From Luteimonas sp. BLCC-B24 (lineage in GTDB: Bacteria > Pseudomonadota > Gammaproteobacteria > Xanthomonadales > Xanthomonadaceae): a stretch of 64,000 nucleotides of DNA. The stretch lies in assembly GCF_028550595.1 (NCBI RefSeq), contig NZ_JAQQGN010000004.1, forward strand, positions 124,001 to 188,000. Direction: 5' to 3'. The stretch's first letter is position 1. Each line of letters begins with the position of its first letter. The notes beneath the pieces were generated by a model that saw only the letters and a program-made list of their open reading frames with translations, was not told the origin of the DNA and made no database searches. Both the position numbers and the translations under genes were made by a program. This document shows, in pieces, positions 50,609 to 63,749 of this stretch.

Positions 50609-51737
50609 ATGATCGAACTCAATCCCGTGCGTCAGCGCATCGTCGACCTCAAGGGTCGGCTGGATGCGCTGAGGGGGTATCTTTGACTACGACGCCCGTC
50701 GCGAGCGTCTGGAAGAAGTCGAGCGCGAGCTCGAAGACCCGAATGTCTGGAACGACCCCGAGCGCGCGCAGGCGCTGGGCCGTGAGCGCTCCACGCTCGA
50801 CAAGACCGTCAACGACATCCGCAGCCTGACCGAAGGTCTGGACGGCGCCAGCGAACTGCTGGAGCTGGCCGAATCGGAAAACGACCAGGACACGGCCCAG
50901 GCGGTCGTCGACGACGTCGCGCAGTACGCCACCCAGGTCGACAAGCTCGAATTCCAGCGCATGTTCTCCGGCGAGATGGACGGCGCGGCCGCGTTCGTCG
51001 ACATCCAGGCCGGCGCCGGCGGCACCGAAGCCCAGGACTGGGCGGAGATGCTGCTGCGCATGTACCTGCGCTGGGCCGAGAGCCGTGGCTGGAAGACCGA
51101 GCTGATGGAAGTCTCCGGTGGTGAAGTCGCGGGCATCAAGTCGGCGACGGTGCGCATCGAAGGCGACTTCGCCTACGGCTGGCTGAAGACCGAGATCGGC
51201 GTCCACCGCCTGGTGCGCAAGTCGCCGTTCGATTCGGACAACCGCCGGCACACCAGCTTCACCTCGGTGTTCGTCTCGCCCGAGATCGACGACAACATCG
51301 AGATCGACATCAATCCAGCCGATCTGCGCACCGACGTCTACCGCTCGTCCGGCGCCGGTGGCCAGCACGTCAACAAGACCGAGTCGGCAGTGCGCATCAC
51401 CCACATCCCGACCAATACCGTCGTCGCCTGCCAGACCGGGCGCAGCCAGCACCAGAACCGCGACAACGCGATGAAGATGCTGGCCGCCAAGCTCTACGAG
51501 CTGGAGCTGCAGAAGCGCAACGCCGAGAAGGACGCGCTGGAAGCCACCAAGTCCGACATCGGCTGGGGCAGCCAGATCCGCAATTACGTGCTCGACCAGA
51601 GCCGTATCAAGGATCTGCGCACCGGCGTCGAGCGTTCCGATACCCAGAAGGTGCTCGACGGCGATCTCGACGAGTTCGTCGAAGCCGCACTCAAGTCCGG
51701 CCTGGAAGCCGGCGCCAAGCGCATCGACGCGCAGTGA
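50609..51737 (+). CDS. prfB: peptide chain release factor 2 (programmed +1 frameshift)
   Basis: RF2 terminates translation at UGA and UAA. The gene is read in two frames: [25 protein letters not shown] from ATG 50609 meets TGA at 50684, then a +1 shift at CTT continues as [13 protein letters not shown] to the stop at 51737, giving 375 residues. The SPF codon-recognition motif ([12 protein letters not shown]) and the catalytic GGQ ([17 protein letters not shown]) are in place. An ATG six bases upstream could be the start. TAGAAT at 50576-50581 is a likely -10 element. lysS follows, as in E. coli. Confidence 0.96.
50672..50687 (+). promoter_or_regulatory. prfB +1 programmed frameshift site
   Basis: AGGGGG (internal Shine-Dalgarno), TAT, then slippery CTT followed by TGA C. 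This is the canonical RF2 autoregulatory signal: low RF2 makes the ribosome pause at UGA and shift to +1. Confidence 0.96.
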
Positions 51738-51859
51738 GGGACGGGGCCGCGGTGGCGGCTCCCGACCCTCCCATCGCCATGACGGGCAGTACGGGCACCG
51801 CATCGCCGGGCCGGAGTGCCCACCGTTTTCCAGCCTTTCCGTACCGATTCGAGACTTCC

Positions 51860-53380
51860 ATGACCCAGCCGTCCGCCACTCCGCAGCCTGCCGACGAGAA
51901 TGCCCTGATCCTCGAGCGCCGCGGCAAACTGGCCGCGCTGCGCGGGCAGGGCGTGGCGTTCCCCAACGACTTCCGCCGCCGCGACGAGGCCGGTGCGCTG
52001 CAGGCGGCGTATGCCGACGCGGAGCGCTGGACCGGCGAGGCGCTGGAGGCCGAAGGCGTGCGCGTGGCGGTGGCCGGGCGGCTGATGGCCAAGCGCATCA
52101 TGGGCAAGGCGGCGTTCGCTCAGATCCAGGACGTCAGCGGACGCCTGCAGCTGTTCCTGCAGTCGGCGACGCTCGGTGAGCGCTACGACGCGTTCAAGGG
52201 CTGGGACGTCGGCGACATCGTCGCCGCCGAAGGCACGCTGATGCGGACCAAGACCGGCGAGCTGTCGGTCAAGGTCGAAGTACTGCGCCTGCTGACCAAA
52301 TCGCTGCGTCCGCTGCCCGACAAGTGGCACGGCCTGAGCGACGTCGAGCAGCGCTATCGCCAGCGCTACGTCGATCTGATCGTCTCGCCCGATGCGCGTG
52401 CGGTCTTCGTCAAGCGCTCGCGCATCATCGGCGCGATCCGGCAGTGGCTCGATGCCCGCGACTTCCTCGAGGTCGAGACGCCGATGATGCATTACATCGC
52501 CGGCGGCGCGGCGGCCAAGCCGTTCACCACCCACCACAACGCACTCGATCTCGACCTGTTCCTGCGCGTGGCCCCGGAGCTGTATCTCAAGCGTCTGGTC
52601 GTCGGCGGATTCGAGCGCGTCTACGAGATCAACCGCAATTTCCGCAACGAGGGCGTGTCGACCCGGCACAACCCCGAGTTCACGATGCTCGAACTCTACG
52701 AGGCCTATGTGGCCTACGAAGAGGTCATGGACCTGACCGAATCGCTGATCCGCGACGTCGCCACGCAGGCGGTCGGCACGACCGCGCTGGAGTGGGACGG
52801 CAACGCGATCGACGTCGGTCCCGCGTTCCGGCGCTGGAAGCTCGAGGACGCCGTGCGCGAACTCAACCCCGAGATCAGCGTCGCCGATTGCCGGGACCGC
52901 GAGGCGCTGGCCGCGCACTGCGCGCGCCTGGGCGTGCACCTCAAGGCGGGCTACGGCTGGGGCAAGCTGCTGCTGGAGATCTTCGAGAAGACCGTCGAGA
53001 CCGGCCTGATCCAGCCGACCTTCATCACCCATTACCCGGTCGAGGTCTCGCCGCTGGCGCGCGAGTCCGACAGCGAGGCCGGCATCACCGACCGCTTCGA
53101 GCTGTTCATCGGCGGCAAGGAGATCGCCAACGGGTTTTCCGAGCTCAACGATCCGGAGGACCAGGCCGCGCGCTTCCGCGCCCAGGTCGACGCCCGGGCG
53201 GGCGGGGACGACGAAGCCATGCATTACGACGCCGACTACATCCGCGCGCTCGAAGTCGGCCTGCCGCCGACGGGCGGCCTGGGCATCGGCATCGATCGGC
53301 TGGTGATGCTGCTGACCGGTTCGTCGTCGATCCGCGACGTGCTGCTGTTCCCGTACATGCGCCCGCAGAGCGAGAGCTGA
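51860..53380 (+). CDS. lysS: lysyl-tRNA synthetase (class II)
   Basis: A 506-residue class II synthetase. An N-terminal OB-fold (about 60-165; [27 protein letters not shown]) binds the anticodon; the catalytic domain has [30 protein letters not shown] (motif 2 region), [11 protein letters not shown] and [15 protein letters not shown] (motif 3). ATG 51860 is the first codon giving the family start. It follows prfB by 123 bases and precedes rpfG, the arrangement seen in the rpf region of Xanthomonas. Confidence 0.98.
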   Translation: MTQPSATPQPADENALILERRGKLAALRGQGVAFPNDFRRRDEAGALQAAYADAERWTGEALEAEGVRVAVAGRLMAKRIMGKAAFAQIQDVSGRLQLFLQSATLGERYDAFKGWDVGDIVAAEGTLMRTKTGELSVKVEVLRLLTKSLRPLPDKWHGLSDVEQRYRQRYVDLIVSPDARAVFVKRSRIIGAIRQWLDARDFLEVETPMMHYIAGGAAAKPFTTHHNALDLDLFLRVAPELYLKRLVVGGFERVYEINRNFRNEGVSTRHNPEFTMLELYEAYVAYEEVMDLTESLIRDVATQAVGTTALEWDGNAIDVGPAFRRWKLEDAVRELNPEISVADCRDREALAAHCARLGVHLKAGYGWGKLLLEIFEKTVETGLIQPTFITHYPVEVSPLARESDSEAGITDRFELFIGGKEIANGFSELNDPEDQAARFRAQVDARAGGDDEAMHYDADYIRALEVGLPPTGGLGIGIDRLVMLLTGSSSIRDVLLFPYMRPQSES

Positions 53381-53446
53381 GCGCGCCGCGCCGCGGATAT
53401 CGCGCGGCGTGCCCGGCATCTGGCCGGTCCCGGCTGCCGGCGACGT

Positions 53447-53464
53447 GGTCACAGGAACGTGACC
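53447..53464. promoter_or_regulatory. inverted repeat upstream of rpfG
   Basis: GGTCAC, six bases, GTGACC: a perfect 6-bp palindrome with a 6-base centre, 93 bases before the rpfG ATG. The spacing fits a dimeric regulator site. It is not a match to the TGTGA-N6-TCACA pattern of CRP/Clp proteins, which is in the opposite arrangement. Confidence 0.4.
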
Positions 53465-53556
53465 GGCGCCCCAGCTGATCCCATGCACGCTTGCGTCGGG
53501 TCCGCGCCGCCCGCGATGATGCGGGCTGGCGGGGGGACTCGAGGAAGCGACAACGC

Positions 53557-54612
53557 ATGAACATCGTCATCGTCGATGATCAGACGTCCGCACGGACCAT
53601 GCTGCGGCACATTCTCGAGGACATCAGTCCCGAACTCGAAGTGTTCGACTTCGGTGATCCCGAGATCGCGCTGCGCTGGTGCGACGACAACCGGCCGGAT
53701 CTTCTTCTCCTCGATTACCGCATGCCGGTCGTCGATGGGCTGGAGTTCGCGCGCCGCTTCCGCAAACCGCTGCTGCATCGCGACGTGCCCATCGTGCTGG
53801 TGACCGTGGTCGGCGACGAACCCGTGCGCCAGGCGGCACTCGAAGTCGGCGTCATCGATTTCCTGGTCAAGCCCGTGCGGCCGCGCGAGCTGCGCGCCCG
53901 GTGCCGCAATCTGCTCCAGCTGCGCCAGCAATCCGAATCGGTGAAGCAGCGCGCCCTGTCGCTCGAGCAGCGCCTGCTGCGCAGCATGCACGAGGTGGAG
54001 GAGCGCGAGCGCGAGACGCTCACCCGGCTGGCGCGCGCGATCGCGTTCCGTGACGCCAGCACCAGCGCCAACCTCGAGCGGGTGGCCGCGGTGGCCGGCA
54101 TGGTCGCCGACGCGATGGGGCTGTTCGAGGACGAGGTGCGGATGATCGAGCTCGCCGCGCCGCTGCACGACATCGGCAAGATCGCCATTCCCGACGCGAT
54201 CCTGATGAAGCCCGGCCCGCTGACCGCCGAGGAGACCGCGGTGATGCGCCGGCATCCGCAGATCGGCTACGACCTGCTCAGCAACAGCCAGAACCGGTTC
54301 ATCCAGCTCAGCGCGCTGATCGCCCTGCGCCACCAGGAGCGTTACGACGGCAGCGGCTACCCGGACGGCCTGGCGGGCGAGCAGATTCCGCTGGAGGCGC
54401 GCATCGTCGCGATCGCCGACGTGTTCGACGCCCTGATGTCGCAGCGCCCGTACAAGCGCGCCTGGTCGATCGACGAGGCGCTGGCCTACATCGGCGAGAA
54501 CAGCGGCCGCCATTTCGATCCGCGCTGTGTCGAGGCGATGCTCGGCAACGTGGACCGCCTGCACGAGATCTGTGCCCGGTTCGGCGGCAGGCCGGTGGGG
54601 CCGCTGCAATGA
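53557..54612 (+). CDS. rpfG: RpfG-type two-component response regulator with HD-GYP domain
   Basis: A 351-residue regulator. The receiver domain (1-118) carries VDD at 6-8, phospho-acceptor D53 and K105. The HD-GYP domain (about 150-345) has H204-D205 ([11 protein letters not shown]), H233, H259 and GYP at 267-269. HD-GYP proteins degrade cyclic-di-GMP. In the entry helix, where many members have RDxETGxHxxR, this one has [11 protein letters not shown] (S168 and N172), and the second His of the usual HHE is Gln260. These changes may be normal for RpfG. It is phosphorylated by RpfC, the next gene; there is no rpfH between them. GAGGAA precedes the ATG. Confidence 0.95.
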   Translation: MNIVIVDDQTSARTMLRHILEDISPELEVFDFGDPEIALRWCDDNRPDLLLLDYRMPVVDGLEFARRFRKPLLHRDVPIVLVTVVGDEPVRQAALEVGVIDFLVKPVRPRELRARCRNLLQLRQQSESVKQRALSLEQRLLRSMHEVEERERETLTRLARAIAFRDASTSANLERVAAVAGMVADAMGLFEDEVRMIELAAPLHDIGKIAIPDAILMKPGPLTAEETAVMRRHPQIGYDLLSNSQNRFIQLSALIALRHQERYDGSGYPDGLAGEQIPLEARIVAIADVFDALMSQRPYKRAWSIDEALAYIGENSGRHFDPRCVEAMLGNVDRLHEICARFGGRPVGPLQ

Positions 54613-54622
54613 GCACGCCGGG

Positions 54623-56800
54623 ATGAAGACCGCGATGGCCTGGCTTGGACGCCGGCTCTCGGGACGTCCGGACAGTGAGCACGGGCAGGCGCTGATCCGC
54701 CTCGCCCTGTTGTTCGTGGTGCTGGTGTTCCTGCTGTGGACGGATCGCAGCGGCGCACGCCCGCCGGCCTACGAGCAGGTCATGGCGATGGTGATCACCG
54801 GGTTCTGCATCGGCTCGGGCATCGTCGGGTGGATTCTCGCGCGGCCGGGGACGTCGCATCCGCGGCGGGTGGTCGGCATGTTGTCCGACTACGGGCTGAT
54901 GGGCGCGGCGATGACGGTGATGGGCGGGCCCATCGGCTGGGTCTACGTGCTGATCCTGTGGGTGACGGTGGGCAACGGCCTGCGCTTCGGCACGCGGTAT
55001 CTGTACGCGGCGATGAGCATGGCGGCGCTGAGCTTCGGTGGGGTGCTGCTGCTGACGCCGTACTGGCACGCCAATCTGAGCCTGGGGGTGGGGCTGCTGA
55101 TCGGGCTCGTCGCCATTCCGCTGTATCTGTCGGGCCTGCTGCGTGCGCTCACCCAGGCGACGGACGTGGCGATGCGGGCCAGCGAGGCCAAGAGCCGGTT
55201 CCTGGCGAACATGAGCCACGAGTTCCGCACTCCGCTCAACGGCCTGGCCGGCGTGTCCGAACTGCTGGCGACCACGCGGCTCGACCCCGAGCAGCGCGAG
55301 TATCTCGCCACCATCCGCGCCTCGACCGCCAGCCTGCTGTCCCTGGTCGAGGACGTGCTGGATATCTCGGCCATCGAGGCGGGCAAGTTCAGGGTCGCCG
55401 AGCACCCGTTCTCGCTGCGCGAGGTGGTCCGCGGCGTCGATCTGATCCTGCAGCCGGGTGCGCGCGCGAAACGGCTGGCCTATGCCTCCAGTGTGGCGGA
55501 CGACGTGCCGGACCGGCTGCGTGGCGATCCGGCGCATCTGAGCCAGGTGCTGACCAACCTGGTCGGCAACGCGGTCAAGTTCACCCACCACGGCTCGGTG
55601 CAGATCGACGTGCGTTGCGTCGAAACCGACGCCGACCGTCTGCGGCTGAGGTTCACCGTGAGCGATACCGGCATCGGCATTCCCGAGTCGGCCCGCGCAC
55701 GCCTGTTCGAGGCATTCGAACAGGTCGATACCACGCTGGCGCGCGGCTTCGGCGGCACCGGTCTCGGCACCAGCATCGCCAAGCGACTGACCGAGGCGAT
55801 GGGTGGCAGCATCGGCTTCGAAAGCACCGAGCACATCGGCAGCCGGTTCTGGGTGGAGCTGCCGTTCGCGCTGGCGGAAGCGGAGGAGGTCGACGCCGGG
55901 ACGCCTGATCGTCAGTCGTCCGCCGATGCGGCGGGAGGCGCGCCACCGGTCAACGTGATCGCCTTCAGTGATCCGTTCATGCGGCACCGTCTGCGGGTGC
56001 GCAGCATGCGCATCCTCATCGCCGACGACCACGCGGCCAACCGCATGGTGCTCGAGCGACTGCTGCAGAAGGCGGGCCACAGCGTGACCAGTGTCGATGG
56101 GGCCGAGGCGGTACTGGATGTCATGGCGACGGAAGATCACGACGCCATCGTCGTCGACCTGCACATGCCGGGTATGAGCGGCCTGGACATGCTGCGCGAG
56201 ATGCGGACCATGCAGGCGGGCGCCCCGCGAACGCCGGTCATCGTGCTCAGCGCCGACGTGACGCCTGCCGCCATCGCCGATTGCCGCAAGGCGGGCGCCC
56301 ATGCGTTTCTGGCCAAGCCGGTGGTGGCGTCGAAGCTGCTGGACCTGCTGTCCGATCTGTCCACGCCGGGCGCGCGGCCCCCGGCCGACACCGAGCCCTT
56401 GTTCGCGGCGCCGGCTTCGGTGCGCGACGACGTGCTCGATACCGAGGTTCTCGATGAGCTCGCCACGCTCGGGCTGGGCGACGATTTCGTCACCCGCTTC
56501 CTGGGGCAATGCCTCGACGATGCCGTGGCGTGTCTGCAGGGCATCGAGGACACGGGCAAGGCCGAGCAATGGGCGGCGATGCGCGACCAGGCGCACGCCC
56601 TCAAGGGCGTGGCCAGCAACATGGGTCTGATGCAGCTGGCGGCGACGAGCGGCGAAATCATGCGCGTGGCCGAGTGGCAGCTGCGGCGCGACTGGCGGCA
56701 GCGCCTGCAGACGCTGCACGAGCAACTCGCGCGCGGACGCGCGGCCCTGGACGCGCGCGGCCTGTCGGGGACCGCGCGTGACCGGGGAGGGGATCCCTGA
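54623..56800 (+). CDS. rpfC: RpfC, DSF-sensing hybrid histidine kinase
   Basis: A 725-residue inner-membrane sensor of the fatty-acid signal DSF. Residues about 22-175 form an N-terminal sensor with five or more membrane segments. HisKA follows with H199 ([16 protein letters not shown]), then HATPase (about 300-415), a receiver domain with D512, and an HPt domain with H658 ([13 protein letters not shown]). These positions closely match those reported for the Xanthomonas campestris protein (198, 512 and 657). RpfC relays phosphate to RpfG and restrains RpfF by direct binding in Xanthomonas. The ATG at 54623 is 11 bases after rpfG; an ATG at 54635 is an alternative. Confidence 0.95.
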   Translation: MKTAMAWLGRRLSGRPDSEHGQALIRLALLFVVLVFLLWTDRSGARPPAYEQVMAMVITGFCIGSGIVGWILARPGTSHPRRVVGMLSDYGLMGAAMTVMGGPIGWVYVLILWVTVGNGLRFGTRYLYAAMSMAALSFGGVLLLTPYWHANLSLGVGLLIGLVAIPLYLSGLLRALTQATDVAMRASEAKSRFLANMSHEFRTPLNGLAGVSELLATTRLDPEQREYLATIRASTASLLSLVEDVLDISAIEAGKFRVAEHPFSLREVVRGVDLILQPGARAKRLAYASSVADDVPDRLRGDPAHLSQVLTNLVGNAVKFTHHGSVQIDVRCVETDADRLRLRFTVSDTGIGIPESARARLFEAFEQVDTTLARGFGGTGLGTSIAKRLTEAMGGSIGFESTEHIGSRFWVELPFALAEAEEVDAGTPDRQSSADAAGGAPPVNVIAFSDPFMRHRLRVRSMRILIADDHAANRMVLERLLQKAGHSVTSVDGAEAVLDVMATEDHDAIVVDLHMPGMSGLDMLREMRTMQAGAPRTPVIVLSADVTPAAIADCRKAGAHAFLAKPVVASKLLDLLSDLSTPGARPPADTEPLFAAPASVRDDVLDTEVLDELATLGLGDDFVTRFLGQCLDDAVACLQGIEDTGKAEQWAAMRDQAHALKGVASNMGLMQLAATSGEIMRVAEWQLRRDWRQRLQTLHEQLARGRAALDARGLSGTARDRGGDP

Positions 56801-56813
56801 GCCGTCGGATACG

Positions 56814-57698
56814 TCAGAGGGCGATCGCGTCCTCGCGCGTCGTGTAGCTCCTGCGCGTCTGCGCCTTGACGATGCGGTCCATCGTGCGCAGCGAGCGCTC
56901 GCCGAGCGCCAGGGCGGTGTCCACCCAGACTTCGGTGATACCCATCAGTTCGTCGTAGCCCACCGGCTGCGAGATCCCGCGCACGGCGTTGAGTGCGATA
57001 TGCGCGTGCGGCGCCCGCTGCTGACGGCGGATCAGATCCTCGACGGCGGCTTCGCCCTGTCCCTTGGGTACCAGCACGTCGACCACGCCCATCGCATGCA
57101 TCTCGTCGCTGGTGAACAGATTGCCTTCGAGGATGATCCGCTCCGCCAGCTGGGGGGCCACGCGCTTGCTCAGGAACGAATAGGCGCCCATGCCGGGAAA
57201 CAGGCCGAACAGCACCTCCGGCAGCCCCATCTGCACGCCTTCCTCGGCGACGATGGTCTGGCAGGCCAGTGCCAGTTCGAAGCCGCCGCCGAGTGCGTCG
57301 CCCTGGAGCAGCGCGATCATCCGCACATCGCCGCCGAGGCCGGTGTGGATGTGATGCACGCCGTCGATGCACTTGCGCGCATACGAGAGCAGGTGTTCGC
57401 GGTCACCCGCGCGGATGAGCTGCGCGAACAACGCGAGATCGCCGCCCAGGTTGAACGCGTCCGCGTCCGAGGCGACGACGACGTGGCGCAGGCGCCCCGG
57501 TTCGCGCTGGTGCTCGCGCAAGGTGATCGAATTGAGAAAGCTCCACATGTCGTCCATCAGCCCGGGCCGGAAGCAGGGGCGGTCCCCGGCGGCCAGTTGG
57601 CTGTGCATGTACATCCAGTGCGCCTGACCGGCGGGGTCCGATTCCACGCGCATGTGCGGGTAAGGACGGACGCGAAGCAGTTTTTCGACGTTGTTCAT
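56814..57698 (-). CDS. rpfF: RpfF, DSF synthase (crotonase family)
   Basis: A 294-residue enzyme that makes the diffusible signal factor cis-11-methyl-2-dodecenoic acid and related fatty acids through combined thioesterase and dehydratase activity. The crotonase fold is clear (ASDADAFNLGGDLALF oxyanion loop, LQGDALGGGFELALACQTIVAE, MGLPEVLFGLFPGMGAYSFL). The two catalytic glutamates fall at E141 and E161, the same numbers as in Xanthomonas RpfF. AGGGGA precedes the ATG at 57698. It converges on rpfC with only 13 bases between the stops. Confidence 0.97.
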   Translation of the reverse strand: MNNVEKLLRVRPYPHMRVESDPAGQAHWMYMHSQLAAGDRPCFRPGLMDDMWSFLNSITLREHQREPGRLRHVVVASDADAFNLGGDLALFAQLIRAGDREHLLSYARKCIDGVHHIHTGLGGDVRMIALLQGDALGGGFELALACQTIVAEEGVQMGLPEVLFGLFPGMGAYSFLSKRVAPQLAERIILEGNLFTSDEMHAMGVVDVLVPKGQGEAAVEDLIRRQQRAPHAHIALNAVRGISQPVGYDELMGITEVWVDTALALGERSLRTMDRIVKAQTRRSYTTREDAIAL

Positions 57699-57764
57699 TG
57701 GAAATCCCCTGTCGCTGGGATCCCACCGGTCGGGCACCCGGAGGGTCCCTGTTAAAGACGAATG

Positions 57765-57798
57765 CGCCCGATGAGCGCTTCTATGCGCTCATCGGGCG
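57765..57798. terminator. 14-bp perfect hairpin between rpfB and rpfF
   Basis: CGCCCGATGAGCGC, loop TTCTAT, GCGCTCATCGGGCG: a perfect 14-bp inverted repeat in the 168-base gap between rpfB (upstream on the minus strand) and rpfF. No T-run follows in either direction. It could reduce read-through from rpfB into rpfF, stabilise mRNA ends, or bind a regulator. Confidence 0.6.
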
Positions 57799-57866
57799 AC
57801 AGGGGCAAGGGTTTCAGCGACTTACGGACTGAATGCCAAAGCGATCACTTAAATTTGGTACATGGA

Positions 57867-59546
57867 TCACACTTTTGGCGGCTCGTCACGGAGCTCACGG
57901 CGCAGGATCTTGCCGACATTGGTCTTGGGCAGTTCGTCGCGGAATTCGACGATCCGGGGATGTTTGTAGCCAGTGAGGTTCTCGCGCGCGTGGGCCTTGA
58001 CCTGCTCGGCGGTCAGCGACGGATCCTTGCGCACGATGACCACCTTGACCGCCTCGCCGGACTTCTCGTCGGGCACACCGATCGCGGCGACCTCGAGCAC
58101 GCCGGGCATCATGGCGATCACGTCCTCGATCTCGTTGGGGTACACGTTGAAGCCCGAGACCAGGATCATGTCCTTCTTGCGGTCGACGATGTAGAAGAAA
58201 CCGTCGGCATCCATCTTCGCCATGTCGCCGGTATGCAGCCAGCCGTCGGCGTCGATCGCCTGGGACGTGTCCTCGGGGCGCTGCCAGTAGCCCTTCATCA
58301 CCTGCGGGCCGCGGATGCACAGTTCGCCGACTTCGCCCACAGGCAGCTCGTTGCCGGCTTCGTCCTTGATGCAGGCCTCGGTCGAGGGCACCGGCAGGCC
58401 GATGGCGCCGTTGTACTCGGCCAAGGTCATCGGGTTGATGCAGGCCGCCGGGGAGGTTTCGGTGAGACCGTAGGCCTCCACCAGCGTGGTGCCGGTGACG
58501 CTCTTCCAGCGATCGGCGACCGCCCGCTGCACGGCCATGCCACCGCCCAGGGTGAGATGCAGCTTCGAGAAGTCCACCGTGTCGAAGCCCGGCGTGTTCA
58601 GCAGGCCGTTGAACAGGGTGTTGACGCCGGTGATGGCCGTCATCTGGATGCCCTTGAGTTCCTTGACGAAACCGGGCATGTCGCGCGGATTGGTGATCAG
58701 GTGGTTGTGGCCGCCGAACTTCATGAAGACCAGGCCGTTCGCCGTCAACGCGAAGATGTGGTACAGCGGCAGCGCCGTGACGATCAGCTCCTCGCCGGGC
58801 TTTGCGTTGGTGCCGATCCAGGCCGAGGCCTGCTGCATGTTCGCCACCATGTTGCGATGGGTGAGCATCGCGCCCTTGGCCACGCCGGTGGTGCCCCCGG
58901 TGTATTGCAGGAAGGCGATGTCGTCGAGCGTGATCGACACTTCGGGCAGCGTGTGCCGGGTGCCGCGCGACAGGGCCTCGCGGAAGCGGATGGCACCGTG
59001 GATGCTGTAGTCGGGCACCATCTTCTTGACGTGCTTGAGCACGAAATTGACGATCGGCCCCTTCGGGAAACCGAGCAGATCGCCGAGGCCGGTGGTGATG
59101 ACCTGCTTGATCTGGGTGTCGGCCAGCACGTCCTGGACGGTCTTGCCGAAGTTGTCGAGCACCAGGATCGCCGCCGCGCCCGAATCCACCAGCTGATGCC
59201 GCAGCTCGCGCGCGGTGTACATCGGATTGGTGTTGACCACGGTGAGGCCGGCGCGCAGCACGCCGAAGATCGCGATCGGGTACTGCAGGCAGTTGGGCAT
59301 CATGATCGCCACGCGATCGCCCTTCTTGAGCTTCAGCTCACCCAGCAGGTACTGCGCGAATTCCAGGCTGCGCGCGTCGAGCTCGGCGTAGGTGATCGTC
59401 CGCCCCATGTTCGAGAACGCGGGCCGGTCGCGGAAGCGGGTGATCGCCTCCTCGAGGACGGCGGGAACCGAGCGATACTCCTCGGGGTCGATCGTCGCGG
59501 GCACGCCAGCCGGATAGTTCGCCAGCCACGGACGGTGTTGGGTCAT
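57867..59546 (-). CDS. rpfB: RpfB, long-chain fatty acyl-CoA ligase
   Basis: A 559-residue AMP-forming ligase. The phosphate-binding loop is [18 protein letters not shown], followed by [16 protein letters not shown] and the adenylate-site block [40 protein letters not shown]. FadD-type enzymes charge fatty acids with CoA; in Xanthomonas RpfB is tied to fatty-acid turnover and DSF removal. Length matches Xanthomonas RpfB (about 560). ATG 59546 has GAGAGGA upstream. It lies directly before rpfF on the same strand. Confidence 0.96.
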   Translation of the reverse strand: MTQHRPWLANYPAGVPATIDPEEYRSVPAVLEEAITRFRDRPAFSNMGRTITYAELDARSLEFAQYLLGELKLKKGDRVAIMMPNCLQYPIAIFGVLRAGLTVVNTNPMYTARELRHQLVDSGAAAILVLDNFGKTVQDVLADTQIKQVITTGLGDLLGFPKGPIVNFVLKHVKKMVPDYSIHGAIRFREALSRGTRHTLPEVSITLDDIAFLQYTGGTTGVAKGAMLTHRNMVANMQQASAWIGTNAKPGEELIVTALPLYHIFALTANGLVFMKFGGHNHLITNPRDMPGFVKELKGIQMTAITGVNTLFNGLLNTPGFDTVDFSKLHLTLGGGMAVQRAVADRWKSVTGTTLVEAYGLTETSPAACINPMTLAEYNGAIGLPVPSTEACIKDEAGNELPVGEVGELCIRGPQVMKGYWQRPEDTSQAIDADGWLHTGDMAKMDADGFFYIVDRKKDMILVSGFNVYPNEIEDVIAMMPGVLEVAAIGVPDEKSGEAVKVVIVRKDPSLTAEQVKAHARENLTGYKHPRIVEFRDELPKTNVGKILRRELRDEPPKV

Positions 59547-59703
59547 GCAGTCCTCTCCCTGATATCGAAGGCCGCCACTCGAAACGGTGTCGTGCCTGAA
59601 CAATGCCGATCGATTGGAGCATAGCCCCCCCTGCGTCGCAAGGCGCCGCGGCGCGCGTCGCAGGTGGATAATCGAGGCGATTCGATTACAGGCGCACGGC
59701 GAA

Positions 59704-60186
59704 ATGAGCAATTGTCGGAACGGACATGGGGGCCGCGGGCGCGCCCGCGGCATGGCGTGCCTGCAGCTTCTGGTGCTGGCGATGGGAGTGCTGGCGTCCG
59801 CGTGTTCCCGCACGCCTCCGGAAGAGGCCCTGCGCGAGACGGTCTCGACGATGCAGCAGCACATCGCATCGCGCGATGCGGCCGCGCTGCATGCGTTGAT
59901 CGACGAGGACTTCGTGGGGCCCGGCGGCATGGACCGCCGCGCGGCGCGACAGATGGCCGCGGCGATGCTGCTGCGTCACAGAAGCGTCGGCGTGACCTCG
60001 GGCCCGCTCGACGTGCAACTGCAGGGCGACGACCGGGCCAGCGTGCGCACCCGTGTCGTGCTCACGGGCGGCTCGGGGGCAGTCCTGCCCGACAGCGCCC
60101 GGGCGTACCGGGTCGAGAGCGCCTGGCGCCGCCGCGGCGACGACTGGCGCCTGCTGTCCTTGCACTGGGCGCCGGTTGGCCCCTGA
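59704..60186 (+). CDS. lipoprotein with NTF2-like fold
   Basis: A 160-residue protein that begins with a basic region, a hydrophobic segment and a lipobox LASAC (Cys34), so it should be lipid-anchored. The rest resembles NTF2-like (SnoaL-type) domains: a helix ([34 protein letters not shown]) followed by beta strands ending [12 protein letters not shown]. No catalytic residue pattern stands out. An ATG at 59752 would give Cys18 but would lack the usual basic residues, so 59704 is preferred. It is divergent from rpfB. Confidence 0.75.
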   Translation: MSNCRNGHGGRGRARGMACLQLLVLAMGVLASACSRTPPEEALRETVSTMQQHIASRDAAALHALIDEDFVGPGGMDRRAARQMAAAMLLRHRSVGVTSGPLDVQLQGDDRASVRTRVVLTGGSGAVLPDSARAYRVESAWRRRGDDWRLLSLHWAPVGP

Positions 60187-60361
60187 TCAGGAGGGCGTTG
60201 CAGCGTGTGCGGGCGGTGCCTTGCGCCGACCGCGCGGGGCTGCGACGGGAGGCCGTGTGTCGGAGTCCGCGTGGCCGGCCCACGTACCCGTGGCACAAAC
60301 GCCGCTCGATGCCGGCGCGTGTCCTCCCGCTCGAGCACACGCCGACCGTCATCGCGCCGTC

Positions 60362-60380
60362 GTGCAGCAATCCGCCGTGG
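60362..60380. repeat. 19-bp copy of the acnA 3' end
   Basis: GTGCAGCAATCCGCCGTGG here is identical to bases 60513-60531, which encode HGGLLH near the C-terminus of acnA. Read on the minus strand, the extra copy encodes THHGGLLHD in no real gene. It looks like a remnant of a duplicated acnA tail. Confidence 0.7.
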
Positions 60381-60444
60381 TGGGTGAGGCGGGCGCGTGT
60401 GCGAAGCATCGCTTCGCGCGTCCGGCGAACGCCCGTCGCGCTGC

Positions 60445-60467
60445 GACGGGCGGGGCTTCCGCCCGTC
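60445..60467 (-). terminator. hairpin after acnA
   Basis: GACGGGCGG, loop GGCTT, CCGCCCGTC lies just after the acnA stop. A second, mutually exclusive 9-bp hairpin (GCCCGTCGC, GCT, GCGACGGGC at 60431-60451) overlaps it. Neither is followed by a T-run. Confidence 0.5.
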
Positions 60468-60473
60468 CCGGCG

Positions 60474-63236
<2,763 letters not shown>

Positions 63237-63460
63237 GCGGAAGGCTCCTGTCGCGGTGGCTGGCGATGACCCACGAGGGGGTCAGGGCGCGCGGAAATGA
63301 GGGTCGGGCGTCGGCTGAACCGGGATACCGAACGCGGCTAGTGTAGGCCCCGATTCGTGGCGGAGATGTCATCACGCCTGACACACGCCCGACCGATGAT
63401 TCCGATGCCGCAGCGCTCCAGCGCGTCAGCGGCACCGACGACACCTGGAGTATGTGCGGT

Positions 63461-63487
63461 CAGGTATGTATAATTCACGCATACCTG
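63461..63487. promoter_or_regulatory. operator palindrome overlapping the toxin-antitoxin promoter
   Basis: CAGGTATG (63461-63468) and CATACCTG (63480-63487) are perfect 8-bp inverted repeats. A consensus -10, TATAAT (63469-63474), lies between them. A protein bound here would cover the promoter, as expected for autorepression by the antitoxin. Confidence 0.75.
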
Positions 63488-63500
63488 AAGAGGGCCCGTC

Positions 63501-63749
63501 ATGGAAGCGACTGTTGCCGAGCGTGGCCAGATCACCCTGCCCAAGGCGGTGCGCGATGCGCTCGGCCTGAGCAAGGGCACGATTCTCAAGGTTGAGCTGG
63601 AAGGCAGCCGGATCGTGCTGCGCAAGAGCGTCGACGATGCCGTCTCCCGTGCCCGGGGCCGGTTCAAGCTGGAAGGCTTTGCGTCCACCGACGCCGCGAT
63701 GCGCGCCGTGCGCGGCCAAGGTGCCGACGACGGAGACGCCGACCGGTGA
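63501..63749 (+). CDS. AbrB/MazE-type antitoxin (VapB)
   Basis: An 82-residue protein with a swapped-hairpin AbrB-type DNA-binding domain: EATVAERGQITLPKAVRDALGLSKGTILKVELEGSRIVLRK. The C-terminal half is the usual toxin-binding region. It is the first gene of a two-gene operon with an upstream operator, and its TGA overlaps the GTG start of the toxin (GTGA). AGAGG precedes the ATG. VapB-type antitoxins neutralise and co-repress with PIN-domain toxins. Confidence 0.9.
   Translation: MEATVAERGQITLPKAVRDALGLSKGTILKVELEGSRIVLRKSVDDAVSRARGRFKLEGFASTDAAMRAVRGQGADDGDADR

Noticed and set aside
50609-50686. prfB as a pseudogene because of an in-frame TGA
   Set aside because: The TGA is part of the conserved RF2 frameshift signal, and the +1 frame continues to a full-length protein.
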